From positions 248,001-312,000 of the forward strand of contig NZ_JAYXHR010000004.1 in assembly GCF_036017065.1 (NCBI RefSeq): a stretch of 64,000 nucleotides of DNA, written 5' to 3'. This stretch comes from Uliginosibacterium sp036017065. Lineage in GTDB: Bacteria; Pseudomonadota; Gammaproteobacteria; Burkholderiales; Rhodocyclaceae. Made by a program: the position numbers and the translations under genes. Position 1 is the first letter of the stretch; each line of letters starts with the position of its first letter. Positions 33,053 through 41,469 of this stretch are shown piece by piece. Under the pieces are notes generated by a model. The model saw only the letters and a program-made list of their open reading frames with translations, did no database searches and had not been told where the DNA came from.

Positions 33053-34297
33053 ATGAAACGGATTCACCTCTCGCTCGGCCTGCTGGCCGCAGCGCTGGCG
33101 GGTGGCGTCTGGGCGGCCAACCGCCCGGCCGGCTACACGACCATCTGCACCGAGAACAAGACCTGCTCGGTAGCGACAGCGACCAACGTCGCATTCGGCC
33201 GTGCCGACCAGTTCTTCTACAAGACGCTCACCGGCAGCTTTGTCTGCAACCAGGCAACCTTTGGTGGCCGTGTCGGTGGTGGTAGCAATGAATGCTCGGC
33301 GCCGGGTACGCCGAACAGCAGCTCGTCGAGCAGTTCGTCTTCGAGCTCTTCCTCTTCCTCGAGCTCTTCGAGCACGTCCAGCTCCAGCACTTCGTCGTCC
33401 AACTCGTCTTCCACCAGCTCGTCGGGCACGGGGTCGTCGAGCAGCTCAAGTTCCAGTTCCTCGTCGTCCAGCAGCTCCTCCAGCTCCAGTGGTTCGAGCG
33501 GTGGCACCGGTACCTGGCTGCCGCCGGGCTACGTCAGTGGTCAGGGCTACTACCCCGGCTGCAAGCTGCCGGTCGCGACCGAGACCGTGCAACTGAGCAC
33601 GCCGCTGATCGTTCCCGCCAACACCGTCTATGACGGTGGCAACAAGCGCTTCAACCTGTCCGGTGGTGGCCAGGACGAAGGCCAGCCGCCGGTGATCCAG
33701 GTGGAAGACGGCGCGACGCTGAAGAACGTGATCATCGGCGCGGCCGCGGCCGACGGCATCCACTGCATGGGCAGCTGCACGCTGACCAACGTGTGGTGGG
33801 AAGACGTGGGCGAGGACGCAGCGACCGGCAAGGGGCCCGCAGGTTCGGTGATGAACATCAACTGCGGCGGTGCGCACAAGGCCGCGGACAAGATCTTCCA
33901 GCACAACGGCCGTGGCACGGTGAACATCAGCAACTTCTACGGCGAAGGCGGCGGCAAGCTCTATCGTTCGTGCGGCGACTGCACGGCCAACGGCGGCCCG
34001 CGCCTGGTGAACATCAACCAGGTGGTGACACGTGACGTGAAGACCTACACCGGCGTCAATGTGAACTACGGCGACAAGGCCACCATCCGCAACGTGGTGC
34101 TGGACAACACCGGTTCCGACCGCGTGAAGATGTGCCAGGTGTTCATCGGCAAGGTGAAGGGCGAGGGCACGTCGGAGACGGTCGGCGTGTTCTGGAACAA
34201 GCCCTACTGCGACGTGACGGAAGCCAATGTCACGCTGCTCGGCCCGAGCCGTACCAACCCGGGTGAGTGCAACATTGGCAATTGCAGCGGTTATTGA
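33053..34297 (+). CDS. Secreted pectate lyase (PL3-like) with polyserine linker, copy 2
   Basis: The 414-residue product has a signal peptide (to about residue 21), an N-terminal module with four Cys (ICTENKTCSVA and VCNQATFGGRVGGGSNECS), a long linker of Ser broken by Thr, Asn and Gly, and a C-terminal lyase domain with YDGGNKRFNLSGGG, ADGIHCMGSC, VWWEDVGEDAAT, FQHNGRG and SCGDCTANGGPR. Order and sequence match copy 1, so the pair is a tandem duplication. Polyserine linkers are known mainly from polysaccharide-degrading gammaproteobacteria. GGAGA precedes the start. Confidence 0.88.
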   Translation: MKRIHLSLGLLAAALAGGVWAANRPAGYTTICTENKTCSVATATNVAFGRADQFFYKTLTGSFVCNQATFGGRVGGGSNECSAPGTPNSSSSSSSSSSSSSSSSSSSTSSSSTSSSNSSSTSSSGTGSSSSSSSSSSSSSSSSSSSGSSGGTGTWLPPGYVSGQGYYPGCKLPVATETVQLSTPLIVPANTVYDGGNKRFNLSGGGQDEGQPPVIQVEDGATLKNVIIGAAAADGIHCMGSCTLTNVWWEDVGEDAATGKGPAGSVMNINCGGAHKAADKIFQHNGRGTVNISNFYGEGGGKLYRSCGDCTANGGPRLVNINQVVTRDVKTYTGVNVNYGDKATIRNVVLDNTGSDRVKMCQVFIGKVKGEGTSETVGVFWNKPYCDVTEANVTLLGPSRTNPGECNIGNCSGY

Positions 34298-34324
34298 TCG
34301 ATACCGGTCGCTGTCTTGCCAGCA

Positions 34325-34357
34325 AGCCGCAGCGGAGCGATCCGCTGCGGCTTTTTT
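34325..34357 (+). terminator. Terminator after pectate lyase copy 2
   Basis: A perfect 12-bp stem (AGCCGCAGCGGA with TCCGCTGCGGCT, loop GCGA) followed by six T. The T run reaches the stop codon of the convergent msrQ gene. Confidence 0.9.
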
Positions 34358-34968
34358 CACGCCTTGCGGTAATGCCAGCGTGCCGCGAACAGGCCGCTGA
34401 GCAGCACCGCGTAGATGATGGGTTCGGTGAGGTCTCGCTTCACCAGCCACCAGAAGTGCAGCACCCCCAGTATCGCCACGGCATACACGGCGCGATGCAG
34501 TCTCTGCCAGTTGCGCCCGCCGATCCAGCGGATCGCAGCGTTGAAGGAGGTCAGCGCCAGCGGCACCATCAGCAGATAGGCTGCAAAGCCCAGCGTGATG
34601 AAGGGGCGCTTCACGATGTCCTTGAGGATCGCGCCCCAGTCGAAGAACTGGTCCAGCCACAGGTAGGTCGTGAGATGCAGGCTGCCGTAGAAGAACGCGA
34701 ACAGTCCGAGCATGCGGCGCAGGCGCAACAGCCAGTGCAGGCCGGTGAGCTTGCGGGTCGGCGTGACCGCCAGCGTGATCAGCAGGAAGCGCAGGCACCA
34801 GTCGCCGGTGCCGTGGGTGATGGTCTCGACCGGATTCGCACCGAGCAGGTCCCGATTGAAACCCCACACCCACCACGCGAGCGGCAGCAGGGACAGCGCG
34901 AAGACGATGACCTTGGCCGCGGCGATCTGTCGTGCCGACAGCATGCGCAGGGCAGGGGGCGCCTGCAT
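34357..34968 (-). CDS. msrQ: Heme-containing membrane subunit MsrQ
   Basis: Passes electrons from the quinone pool to MsrP for repair of oxidised methionine in periplasmic proteins. The 203-residue product has about six membrane helices and the ferric-reductase-like features RRMLGLFAFFYGSLHLTTYLWLD and WQRLHRAVYAV, with the heme-ligand His residues. The ATG at 34968 shares one base with the msrP stop (TGATG), so the genes are translationally coupled. Confidence 0.93.
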   Translation of the reverse strand: MQAPPALRMLSARQIAAAKVIVFALSLLPLAWWVWGFNRDLLGANPVETITHGTGDWCLRFLLITLAVTPTRKLTGLHWLLRLRRMLGLFAFFYGSLHLTTYLWLDQFFDWGAILKDIVKRPFITLGFAAYLLMVPLALTSFNAAIRWIGGRNWQRLHRAVYAVAILGVLHFWWLVKRDLTEPIIYAVLLSGLFAARWHYRKA

Positions 34969-35891
34969 CAATACAGCTTCTTCAGGTCCATGCCGGTGTA
35001 GAGCGACGCCACTTCATTGGCATAGCCGTTGAACATCAGCGTCTTGCGCTTGGTCAGCTCGCCGATGCGGCGTTCGGTCGCCTGGCTCCAGCGCGGGTGA
35101 TCCACGTTGGGATTCACGTTGGAATAGAAGCCGTACTCCTGGGGCGCGGCCACGTTCCACGCGGTCTTGGGCATCTGCTCGACCAGGCGGATCTTCACGA
35201 TGGACTTGGCGCTCTTGAAACCGTATTTCCACGGCACGACGAGGCGGATCGGCGCGCCGTTCTGCGGCAGCAACTCCTCGCCGTACAGGCCGACAGCGAG
35301 GATGCTCAGCGGGTGGTTGGCCTCGTCCAGGCGCAGGCCTTCGACATAGGGCCAGTCCAGCACCGGCACGCGCAGGCCGGGCATCACCTTGGGGTCTTCC
35401 AGCGTCACGAACTCCACGTACTTGGCGCTGCCCAGCGGTTGCACCTGCTTGAGCAATGCGGAGATCGGGAAGCCGACCCACGGGATCACCATCGACCAGC
35501 CCTCGACGCAGCGCATGCGGTAGGTGCGTTCTTCCAGCGGAGCCAGCTTCAGCAATTCCTCGATGCCGAAGACCTTCGGTTTCGCGCACAGGCCTTCGAC
35601 TGCCACCGACCAGGGGCGCGTCTTCAGTGCCTTGGCGTTCTCCTCGGGGTCGTACTTGCCGGTGCCGAATTCGTAATAGTTGTTATAGCTTGTGACGTCC
35701 TTCAGCCGCGTGGGGGACTCGTCCAGTTTGTAGGGGCCCGGTACGGTCGCCAGCTTGGCGGAGAACGCCGCGGGGGCAGCCAGCCAGGCCGCGCCGGCGA
35801 GCCCTGCGCGCATCAGGTCGCGGCGCTGTCGATACACCTCGCGCGGAGTGATCTCGGAAGGCTGGATGTCGGGACGGCGGCGGATCAGCAT
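34968..35891 (-). CDS. msrP: Periplasmic methionine sulfoxide reductase MsrP (molybdoenzyme)
   Basis: Catalytic subunit that reduces methionine sulfoxide in the periplasm. The 307-residue product has a twin-arginine signal (RQRRDLMRAGLAGAAW), SYNNYYEFGTGKYDP and the molybdenum-ligating Cys in YRMRCVEGWSMVIPW, then PNGAPIRLV-type and VPWKYGFKSAKSI segments. It is followed directly by msrQ. mogA, which serves cofactor synthesis, lies 4 kb away. Confidence 0.95.
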   Translation of the reverse strand: MLIRRRPDIQPSEITPREVYRQRRDLMRAGLAGAAWLAAPAAFSAKLATVPGPYKLDESPTRLKDVTSYNNYYEFGTGKYDPEENAKALKTRPWSVAVEGLCAKPKVFGIEELLKLAPLEERTYRMRCVEGWSMVIPWVGFPISALLKQVQPLGSAKYVEFVTLEDPKVMPGLRVPVLDWPYVEGLRLDEANHPLSILAVGLYGEELLPQNGAPIRLVVPWKYGFKSAKSIVKIRLVEQMPKTAWNVAAPQEYGFYSNVNPNVDHPRWSQATERRIGELTKRKTLMFNGYANEVASLYTGMDLKKLY

Positions 35892-35978
35892 GGCGTTCTC
35901 CTGTGTCTGCGGGAGCAGACCGGGTCAGAGGCGACAAGCTTACGGCAGCGGCAGAAAGAAGGGAGTTCCCGCGGCGCC

Positions 35979-36260
35979 TTATTCGGGCAGGGATTCGACC
36001 TTCAGGTCGTTGTCCTTGGCGAAATTCACCAGGAAGTTGTACGCCAGCGGCTCCAGCTTGTAGATCTTGGCGTCGACCATCACGCACTTTTCGCCGGTGA
36101 TGGTGCAGCCCGGGCGCACGTACGGGGAGAACTTCATTTTCCGGTCCGCACCGAAGGCAGACATGATTCCGCACAGCCGGTCGGCCCAGTCGCTGGGGCG
36201 GAAGGTCTTCCCGTCCGAAGTGACGCCGACGATGATGAAGCTGTGGAAAGGAACAGTCAT
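35979..36260 (-). CDS. DUF3579 family protein
   Basis: A 93-residue protein of unknown function found mainly in betaproteobacteria, usually beside argF as here. It reads MTVPFHSFIIVGVTSDGKTF at the start, then PSDWADRLCGIMSAFG and CVMVDAKIYKLEPLAYNFL. No catalytic motif is visible. The Met at 36260 fits the family; an in-frame Met 14 codons upstream is possible. It is divergent from argF. Confidence 0.82.
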   Translation of the reverse strand: MTVPFHSFIIVGVTSDGKTFRPSDWADRLCGIMSAFGADRKMKFSPYVRPGCTITGEKCVMVDAKIYKLEPLAYNFLVNFAKDNDLKVESLPE

Positions 36261-36443
36261 GAACGCTGGTCGATTGAAGGCGGGACCGCTGGTTTCGGGC
36301 ACTTGCCGCGTGGGAATGCTGCAAGCGCAAATTCGATCCGGAGTGTAACAGAAAAGCCCGCTGTGCCTTGTGTTGCAAGGTTTTCGGCGCGGCTAACAGC
36401 CTGTACAGAAAGGGTGTTTTGGCGTAGAGTCCAGCCCCTTGGT

Positions 36444-36465
36444 AACGGCGGCGTCAGTCGCCGTT
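36444..36465 (+). promoter_or_regulatory. Hairpin in the argF leader
   Basis: AACGGCG pairs with CGCCGTT (7 bp, 8-base loop) and is followed by GTGTTTTGTGG. It lies about 85 bases before the argF start in a 289-bp gap that otherwise shows no clear feature. A leader structure is possible. Confidence 0.25.
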
Positions 36466-36549
36466 GTGTTTTGTGGCGCCGTGCAAGGCGTCCCCTGCAA
36501 TGAGAGGAGAGCGGCTGCGGAAAGCCAGTTTCGCGCCGCACACGCCATC

Positions 36550-37479
36550 ATGAGCCTGGCACCCAAGCACTACCTGCAGTTCAACGACTTCACCCGTGAC
36601 GAATACGACTGGGTGTTCGGACGCACGCGCTGGATCAAGGAAAAGTTCAAGCGCTACGAGCCTTACCACCCGTTGTTCGACCGCACGCTGGTGATGATCT
36701 TCGAGAAAGCCAGCACCCGCACCCGGCTGTCCTTCGAGGCCGGCATGCACCAGCTCGGTGGTTCGGCGATCTACCTGAACACCCGTGATTCGCAGCTTGG
36801 CCGCGGCGAGCCGGTGGAAGACGCTGCGCAGGTCATCTCGCGCATGAGCGACATCGTGATGATCCGCACCTTCGAGCAGAGCATCATCGAACGCTTTGCC
36901 AGCAACTCGCGCGTGCCGGTCATCAACGGCCTGACCAACGAGTACCACCCCTGCCAGATCATGGCCGACATCTACACCTGGATCGAGCGCAATGGCTCCA
37001 TCCAGGGCAAGACGGTGGCGTGGATCGGCGACTCCAACAATGTCTGCAACACCTGGCTGCAGGCGGCGGAGGTGCTGGACTTCAACGTTCATGTCTCCAC
37101 GCCGGCCGGCTACGAAGTCGAAGCCGAGCGCGCCAACCTGTACGGCACGGATCACTTCGAGCAGTTTGCCGACCCGATGGATGCCGCGCGTGGTGCGGAC
37201 ATCATCACCACCGACGTATGGACCTCGATGGGCTTCGAGGCCGAGAACGAAGAGCGCATGAAGGACTTCGCCGACTTCCAGGTGGATGCCGACATGATGC
37301 GCGTCGCCAACCCTGGCGCCGTGTTCATGCACTGCCTGCCCGCACACCGCGGCGAGGAAGTGGCGGCCGAGGTCATCGACGGCCCGCAGAGTGTGGTGTG
37401 GGACGAAGCCGAGAACCGTCTGCACGTGCAGAAGGCGCTCATGGAATACCTGCTGCTGGGCCGGGTCGAGGACAAATAG
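36550..37479 (+). CDS. argF: Ornithine carbamoyltransferase
   Basis: Makes citrulline from ornithine and carbamoyl phosphate in arginine synthesis. The 309-residue product has the carbamoyl-phosphate site FEKASTRTRLSF, EYHPCQIMAD, and the ornithine and catalytic loop MHCLPAHRGEE. Length is standard. The Met at 36550 is the family start; the longer in-frame reading has no homologous sequence. Confidence 0.97.
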   Translation: MSLAPKHYLQFNDFTRDEYDWVFGRTRWIKEKFKRYEPYHPLFDRTLVMIFEKASTRTRLSFEAGMHQLGGSAIYLNTRDSQLGRGEPVEDAAQVISRMSDIVMIRTFEQSIIERFASNSRVPVINGLTNEYHPCQIMADIYTWIERNGSIQGKTVAWIGDSNNVCNTWLQAAEVLDFNVHVSTPAGYEVEAERANLYGTDHFEQFADPMDAARGADIITTDVWTSMGFEAENEERMKDFADFQVDADMMRVANPGAVFMHCLPAHRGEEVAAEVIDGPQSVVWDEAENRLHVQKALMEYLLLGRVEDK

Positions 37480-37534
37480 CCGGCCATCGGCCCCCCGCCA
37501 CGGCCCATTTTTTGGTTCCGCTACCCAACGCCAT

Positions 37535-37574
37535 TTGACAGAAAAGCCCGCGAGTGCTTAAAATCGCGGGCTTT
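37535..37574 (+). promoter_or_regulatory. Near-consensus rplM promoter wrapped by an inverted repeat
   Basis: A perfect -35 TTGACA (37535-37540) and TAAAAT (37559-37564) are 18 bases apart. An 11-bp inverted repeat AAAGCCCGCGA/TCGCGGGCTTT (37543-37553 and 37564-37574) covers the spacer and the start region. The repeat could be the argF terminator fused to the promoter, or an operator or attenuator for rplM. Confidence 0.75.
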
Positions 37575-37634
37575 CCGCTAGTGGTTGCCCCGTTCCACCA
37601 ATCCTAGCCATAGAAAAACCCGAGGAAACTCAGA

Positions 37635-38066
37635 ATGAAAACCTTTTCCGCCAAGCCGCAGGAAGTGACCCGCGACTGGTTCGTGGTCGATGCGACCGAC
37701 AAGGTGCTTGGCCGTCTGGCCAGCCAGATCGCCCATCGCCTGCGTGGCAAGCACAAGGCCATCTACACCCCGCACGTGGACACGGGCGACTTCATCGTTG
37801 TGGTGAACGTCGACAAGCTGCGCGTGACCGGCGACAAGGCCCTGGACAAGAAGTACTACCGTCACTCCGGTTACCCGGGCGGTATCTACGAAACCAACTT
37901 CACCAAGCTGCAACAGCGCTTCCCCGAGCGCGTGCTGGAGAAGGCCGTCAAGGGCATGCTGCCCAAGGGCCCGCTCGGCTACGCCATGCTCAAGAAGCTG
38001 AAGTGCTACGCCGGTGCTGCTCACCCGCACACCGCCCAGCAACCCAAAGCGCTTGAGATCGCTTAA
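37635..38066 (+). CDS. rplM: Ribosomal protein L13
   Basis: Large-subunit protein, 143 residues, with the family sequence WFVVDATDKVLGRLASQIA, GDFIVVVN, RHSGYPGG and VKGMLPKGPLGYAML. GAGG lies before the start. It forms the universal rplM-rpsI pair with an 11-base gap, and the strong promoter upstream fits its demand. Confidence 0.98.
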   Translation: MKTFSAKPQEVTRDWFVVDATDKVLGRLASQIAHRLRGKHKAIYTPHVDTGDFIVVVNVDKLRVTGDKALDKKYYRHSGYPGGIYETNFTKLQQRFPERVLEKAVKGMLPKGPLGYAMLKKLKCYAGAAHPHTAQQPKALEIA

Positions 38067-38077
38067 GGAGCCCTGAA

Positions 38078-38473
38078 ATGCCCGTTGGACAGTACAACTA
38101 CGGTACCGGCCGCCGCAAAACTGCGGTGGCACGTGTGTTCATCAAGGCCGGTTCCGGCAAGATCGTCGTGAACGGCAAGCCGCTGGATGAGTTCTTCTCC
38201 CGCGAAACCGGCCGCATGATCGTGCGCCAGCCGCTGCAACTGACCGAAACCGCTGATCGCTTTGACATCCTGGTGAACGTCTCCGGTGGTGGTGAGTCCG
38301 GCCAGGCCGGTGCCGTGCGCCACGGTATCACCCGCGCACTGATCGACTACGATGCAGAGCTGAAGGGCACCCTGAAGCGCGCTGGCTTCGTGACCCGCGA
38401 TGCACGTGAAGTCGAACGTAAGAAGGTCGGTCTGCACGGCGCCCGCCGTCGCAAGCAGTTCTCCAAGCGTTAA
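38078..38473 (+). CDS. rpsI: Ribosomal protein S9
   Basis: Small-subunit protein, 131 residues, with YGTGRRKTAVARVF, GGGESGQAGAVRHGITRAL and the basic C-terminal tail ARRRKQFSKR that reaches the P-site tRNA. It is cotranscribed with rplM and followed by a terminator. Confidence 0.98.
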   Translation: MPVGQYNYGTGRRKTAVARVFIKAGSGKIVVNGKPLDEFFSRETGRMIVRQPLQLTETADRFDILVNVSGGGESGQAGAVRHGITRALIDYDAELKGTLKRAGFVTRDAREVERKKVGLHGARRRKQFSKR

Positions 38474-38495
38474 TCGCCGGCGAACGCCGACTCGG

Positions 38496-38524
38496 AAAAG
38501 CCCGCTCATCGAGCGGGCTTTTTT
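38496..38524 (+). terminator. Terminator of rplM-rpsI
   Basis: A 12-bp stem AAAAGCCCGCTC/GAGCGGGCTTTT with loop ATC, ending in a T run, 22 bases after the rpsI stop. Confidence 0.92.
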
Positions 38525-38552
38525 ATTTGTGGTTCGGCGTCGGGCTGAAATG

Positions 38553-38576
38553 AAAAAGCCGCGCAATTGCGCGGCT
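38553..38576 (-). terminator. Terminator of folE2
   Basis: AGCCGCGC and GCGCGGCT pair around AATT (8 bp) and are followed on the minus strand by TTTTT. It lies 29 bases after the folE2 stop. Confidence 0.8.
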
Positions 38577-38605
38577 CTTGTCATGCCAGACAGGCAGGCT
38601 GCAGC

Positions 38606-39430
38606 TCAGAGCGGATGCTTGCGCTTGTCGCGGCTGATCAGCGCATAGGCCGAGTGGTTGTGGATGGACTCGAAATTCTCGGACTCCACCACGTAGGCGT
38701 CGATGCGCTTCTCGGCGTTCAGTTGCGTCGCCACGTCGCGCACCATGTCTTCCACGAACTTGGGGTTCTCGTAGGCGCGCTCGGTCACGTACTTCTCGTC
38801 CGGGCGCTTGAGCAGGCCGTACAGCTCGCAGGAAGCCTGCTGCTCGACGAACTGGACGATCTCCTCGATCCACACATCGGCATTGGTGGTGGCGCTGACG
38901 GTGACGTGCGAGCGCTGGTTGTGCGCGCCGTACTGGGAAATCTTCTTGGAGCAGGGGCACAGGCTGGTGACAGGCACCAGCACCTTCATGGTGAACTGGT
39001 ACTGGTTGCCCGGCAGGATCTCGCCGATGAACACCACTTCGTAGTCCAGCAGGCTCTGCACGCCGGAAACGGGAGCGGTCTTGTTGATGAAGTAGGGGAA
39101 GCGCATCTCCAGGTGGCCGGTCTCGGCCTCCAAGCGCTCCACCATCTGGCGCAGCATCGGCTCGAAGTTCTCGACCGAAATCTCGCGGTCATGCGAGTTC
39201 AGGATCTCGACGAAGCGCGACATGTGGGTGCCCTTGAAGTTATGGGGCAGGCCGACATACATGTCGAAATTGGCGATGGTGTGCTGCACGCCCTCGCTCC
39301 GGTCCTTGACCTTGACCGGATGGCGGATCGACTTGATGCCGACGCGATCGATGGCGAGGTGGCGAAGGTCTTCTGAACTCTGCACGTCCGGCATTGCGGC
39401 CAGATTCGAGGGAGGTGTCACTGCATTCAT
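38606..39430 (-). CDS. folE2: GTP cyclohydrolase FolE2
   Basis: First enzyme of folate/pterin synthesis, of the zinc-independent FolE2 type. The 274-residue product shows the catalytic Cys region VTSLCPCSKKISQYGAHNQR, FVEILNSH and ELYGLLKRPDEKYVTE. An in-frame Met at residue 13 is an alternative start. Many bacteria switch to FolE2 when zinc is scarce; whether a zinc-dependent FolE exists elsewhere is not visible. A large dyad lies upstream. nudB, which acts next in the pathway, is at 4 kb. Confidence 0.95.
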   Translation of the reverse strand: MNAVTPPSNLAAMPDVQSSEDLRHLAIDRVGIKSIRHPVKVKDRSEGVQHTIANFDMYVGLPHNFKGTHMSRFVEILNSHDREISVENFEPMLRQMVERLEAETGHLEMRFPYFINKTAPVSGVQSLLDYEVVFIGEILPGNQYQFTMKVLVPVTSLCPCSKKISQYGAHNQRSHVTVSATTNADVWIEEIVQFVEQQASCELYGLLKRPDEKYVTERAYENPKFVEDMVRDVATQLNAEKRIDAYVVESENFESIHNHSAYALISRDKRKHPL

Positions 39431-39487
39431 GATGATCCTGCCGCCAGCACGACGTTGCGCCGGCCGTGAAAAAGGGAGTCGGAAAGT

Positions 39488-39520
39488 CTAATAATGTTGA
39501 GCAAAAGACTCAACTATTAG
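39488..39520. promoter_or_regulatory. 33-bp dyad upstream of folE2, likely operator
   Basis: CTAATA-AT-GTTGAG and CTCAAC-TATTAG form 12 paired bases with a 2-base bulge around CAAAAGA. It sits 58-90 bases before the folE2 start in an A/T-rich stretch and lacks a terminator-like T run. It resembles a binding site for a dimeric regulator; zinc control by Zur is a guess from gene function only. Confidence 0.5.
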
Positions 39521-39579
39521 TTCCATAGTTCCTTAGAAGAACTGCGGGGCTGACGACGGCCCCGGTACGGGGCCTGTCT

Positions 39580-41439
39580 TCAGGCGGCGAAGGCCGGATG
39601 AGCGCGGATGGCTGCCTCGATGCCGGCCACGTCCAGCCCGATGGCGCTCAGCAATTGCTGTTGCTCGCCGTGATCGATGAAATGATCCGGCAGGCCCAGC
39701 GTCAGGACGCTGACGTCGAGGCCGGCCTCATGGACGAGGCGCGCCACTTCGGCGCCGGCGCCGCCCGTGATCGCATTCTCTTCCAGCGTGACAAGCAGGC
39801 GGTGACGGGCTGCCAGCTGCAGGACCAGTTCGCGGTCGATCGGCTTGGCGAAACGCATGTTGGCGACGCTGGCGTCCAGCTTGTCGCCGACCTTCAGCGC
39901 GTCGTGCAGCAGGGTGCCGAAAGCCAGCAGGGCAAGCCTGCTGCCCTCACGGCGCATCTCGCCGCGGCCGATCGGCAGCACGTCCAGGGTGCTGGCGGGC
40001 TTGCTGCCATTGCCGCTGCCGCGCGGGTAACGCACCGCAGTCGGGCCGTCGTGATGGTAGGCGGTGCTGAGCAGCTGCCGGCATTCGGCCTCGTCGCTCG
40101 GCGTCATCACCACCATGTTGGGCACGCACAGCAGGTAGGAAATATCGAAAGCGCCGTGGTGCGTCGCGCCGTCCGCGCCGACCAGGCCGCCGCGGTCCAC
40201 GGCCAGCATCACCGGCAGGTTCTGCAGGGCGATGTCATGGATCAGCTGGTCGTAGGCGCGTTGCAGGAAGGTGGAATAGATCGCCACCACCGGGCGCAAG
40301 CCCTCGCAGGCGAGGCCGGCCGCGAAGGTCAGTGCATGCTGTTCGGCGATGCCGACATCGAAATAACGCTTCGGATACTCCTGCTCGAAGCGCACGAGGC
40401 CGGAGCCTTCGCGCATGGCGGGGGTGATCGCCATCAGCTTGTCGTCCGCGGCGGCCATGTCGCACAGCCAGTCGCTGAAAACCTGGGTGAAGGTCAGCTT
40501 TCCCCCACCCTTGCCGGTCTGGATGCCGGCGCTGTGATCGAACTTGCCGACACCGTGGTACAGCACCGGGTCGGCTTCCGCCAGTTTGTAGCCCTGGCCC
40601 TTGCGGGTGACGATGTGCAGGAACTGCGGGCCTTTCAGCTTGCGCAGGTTCTGCAGGGTCGGGATCAGCGCGTCCAGGTCGTGTCCGTCGATCGGGCCGA
40701 TGTAGTTGAAGCCGAACTCCTCGAACAGCGTGCCGGGCGTGACCATGCCCTTGACGTGTTCTTCCACGCGCTTGGCCAGCTCCAGCATGCTGTTGGAGAC
40801 GCTCAGCACCTTCTCGCCGGCGCGGCGCGCGGCGTTGTAGGTCTTGCCGGAGAGCAGGCGGGCGAGGATGTTCGACAGCGCGCCCACCGGCGGCGAGATC
40901 GACATCTCGTTGTCGTTGAGGATCACCAGCAGGTCGGCGTCCATGACGCCCGCGTTGTTCAGGGCCTCGAAGGCCATGCCGGCGCTCATCGCACCGTCGC
41001 CGATCACCGCGATGGCGCGGCGGTCTTCGCCCTTCGCCTTGGCGGCGACGGCCATGCCGAGCGCGGCGGAGATCGAGGTGGACGAGTGCGCGGTGCCGAA
41101 GGTGTCGTAGTTGCTTTCGCTACGCCGCGGAAAGCCGGAGATGCCTTCCCACTGGCGCAGCGTGGCCATTGCCTCGCGGCGGCCGGTCAGCACCTTGTGG
41201 CCGTAGGTCTGGTGCCCCACGTCCCACACGATGCGGTCTTCCGGCGTGTCGTAGACGTAGTGCAGGGCGATGGTGAGCTCCACCGTCCCGAGGTTAGACG
41301 ACAGGTGTCCGCCGGTCTTCGATACCGATTCAAGCAGGAAGGCGCGCAGCTCGTCAGCGAGTTGCGGCAGCTGGCGGCGGTCCAGCGCGCGCAGTGTCGT
41401 GGGTGAATCGATGGTGTCGAGCAGGGGGTAGGACGACAT
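39580..41439 (-). CDS. dxs: 1-deoxy-D-xylulose-5-phosphate synthase
   Basis: First enzyme of the MEP isoprenoid pathway, a thiamine-diphosphate transketolase-like protein of 619 residues. It shows TGGHLSSNLGTVELT, WDVGHQTYGHK, the cofactor motif GDGAMSAGMAFEALNN, IVILNDN-type (LLVILNDNEMSIS), DVGIAEQHA and LPVMLAVDRGGLVG. It follows ispA by 30 bases in the conserved xseB-ispA-dxs operon. Confidence 0.97.
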   Translation of the reverse strand: MSSYPLLDTIDSPTTLRALDRRQLPQLADELRAFLLESVSKTGGHLSSNLGTVELTIALHYVYDTPEDRIVWDVGHQTYGHKVLTGRREAMATLRQWEGISGFPRRSESNYDTFGTAHSSTSISAALGMAVAAKAKGEDRRAIAVIGDGAMSAGMAFEALNNAGVMDADLLVILNDNEMSISPPVGALSNILARLLSGKTYNAARRAGEKVLSVSNSMLELAKRVEEHVKGMVTPGTLFEEFGFNYIGPIDGHDLDALIPTLQNLRKLKGPQFLHIVTRKGQGYKLAEADPVLYHGVGKFDHSAGIQTGKGGGKLTFTQVFSDWLCDMAAADDKLMAITPAMREGSGLVRFEQEYPKRYFDVGIAEQHALTFAAGLACEGLRPVVAIYSTFLQRAYDQLIHDIALQNLPVMLAVDRGGLVGADGATHHGAFDISYLLCVPNMVVMTPSDEAECRQLLSTAYHHDGPTAVRYPRGSGNGSKPASTLDVLPIGRGEMRREGSRLALLAFGTLLHDALKVGDKLDASVANMRFAKPIDRELVLQLAARHRLLVTLEENAITGGAGAEVARLVHEAGLDVSVLTLGLPDHFIDHGEQQQLLSAIGLDVAGIEAAIRAHPAFAA

Positions 41440-41469
41440 GTCGTATCGGGGCGAAGGTTTGGGGCCGTC

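Noticed and set aside
39558..39574. GGCCCCG/CGGGGCC hairpin just after dxs as a terminator
   Set aside because: The bases that follow on the minus strand are not T-rich and the stem is only seven pairs.
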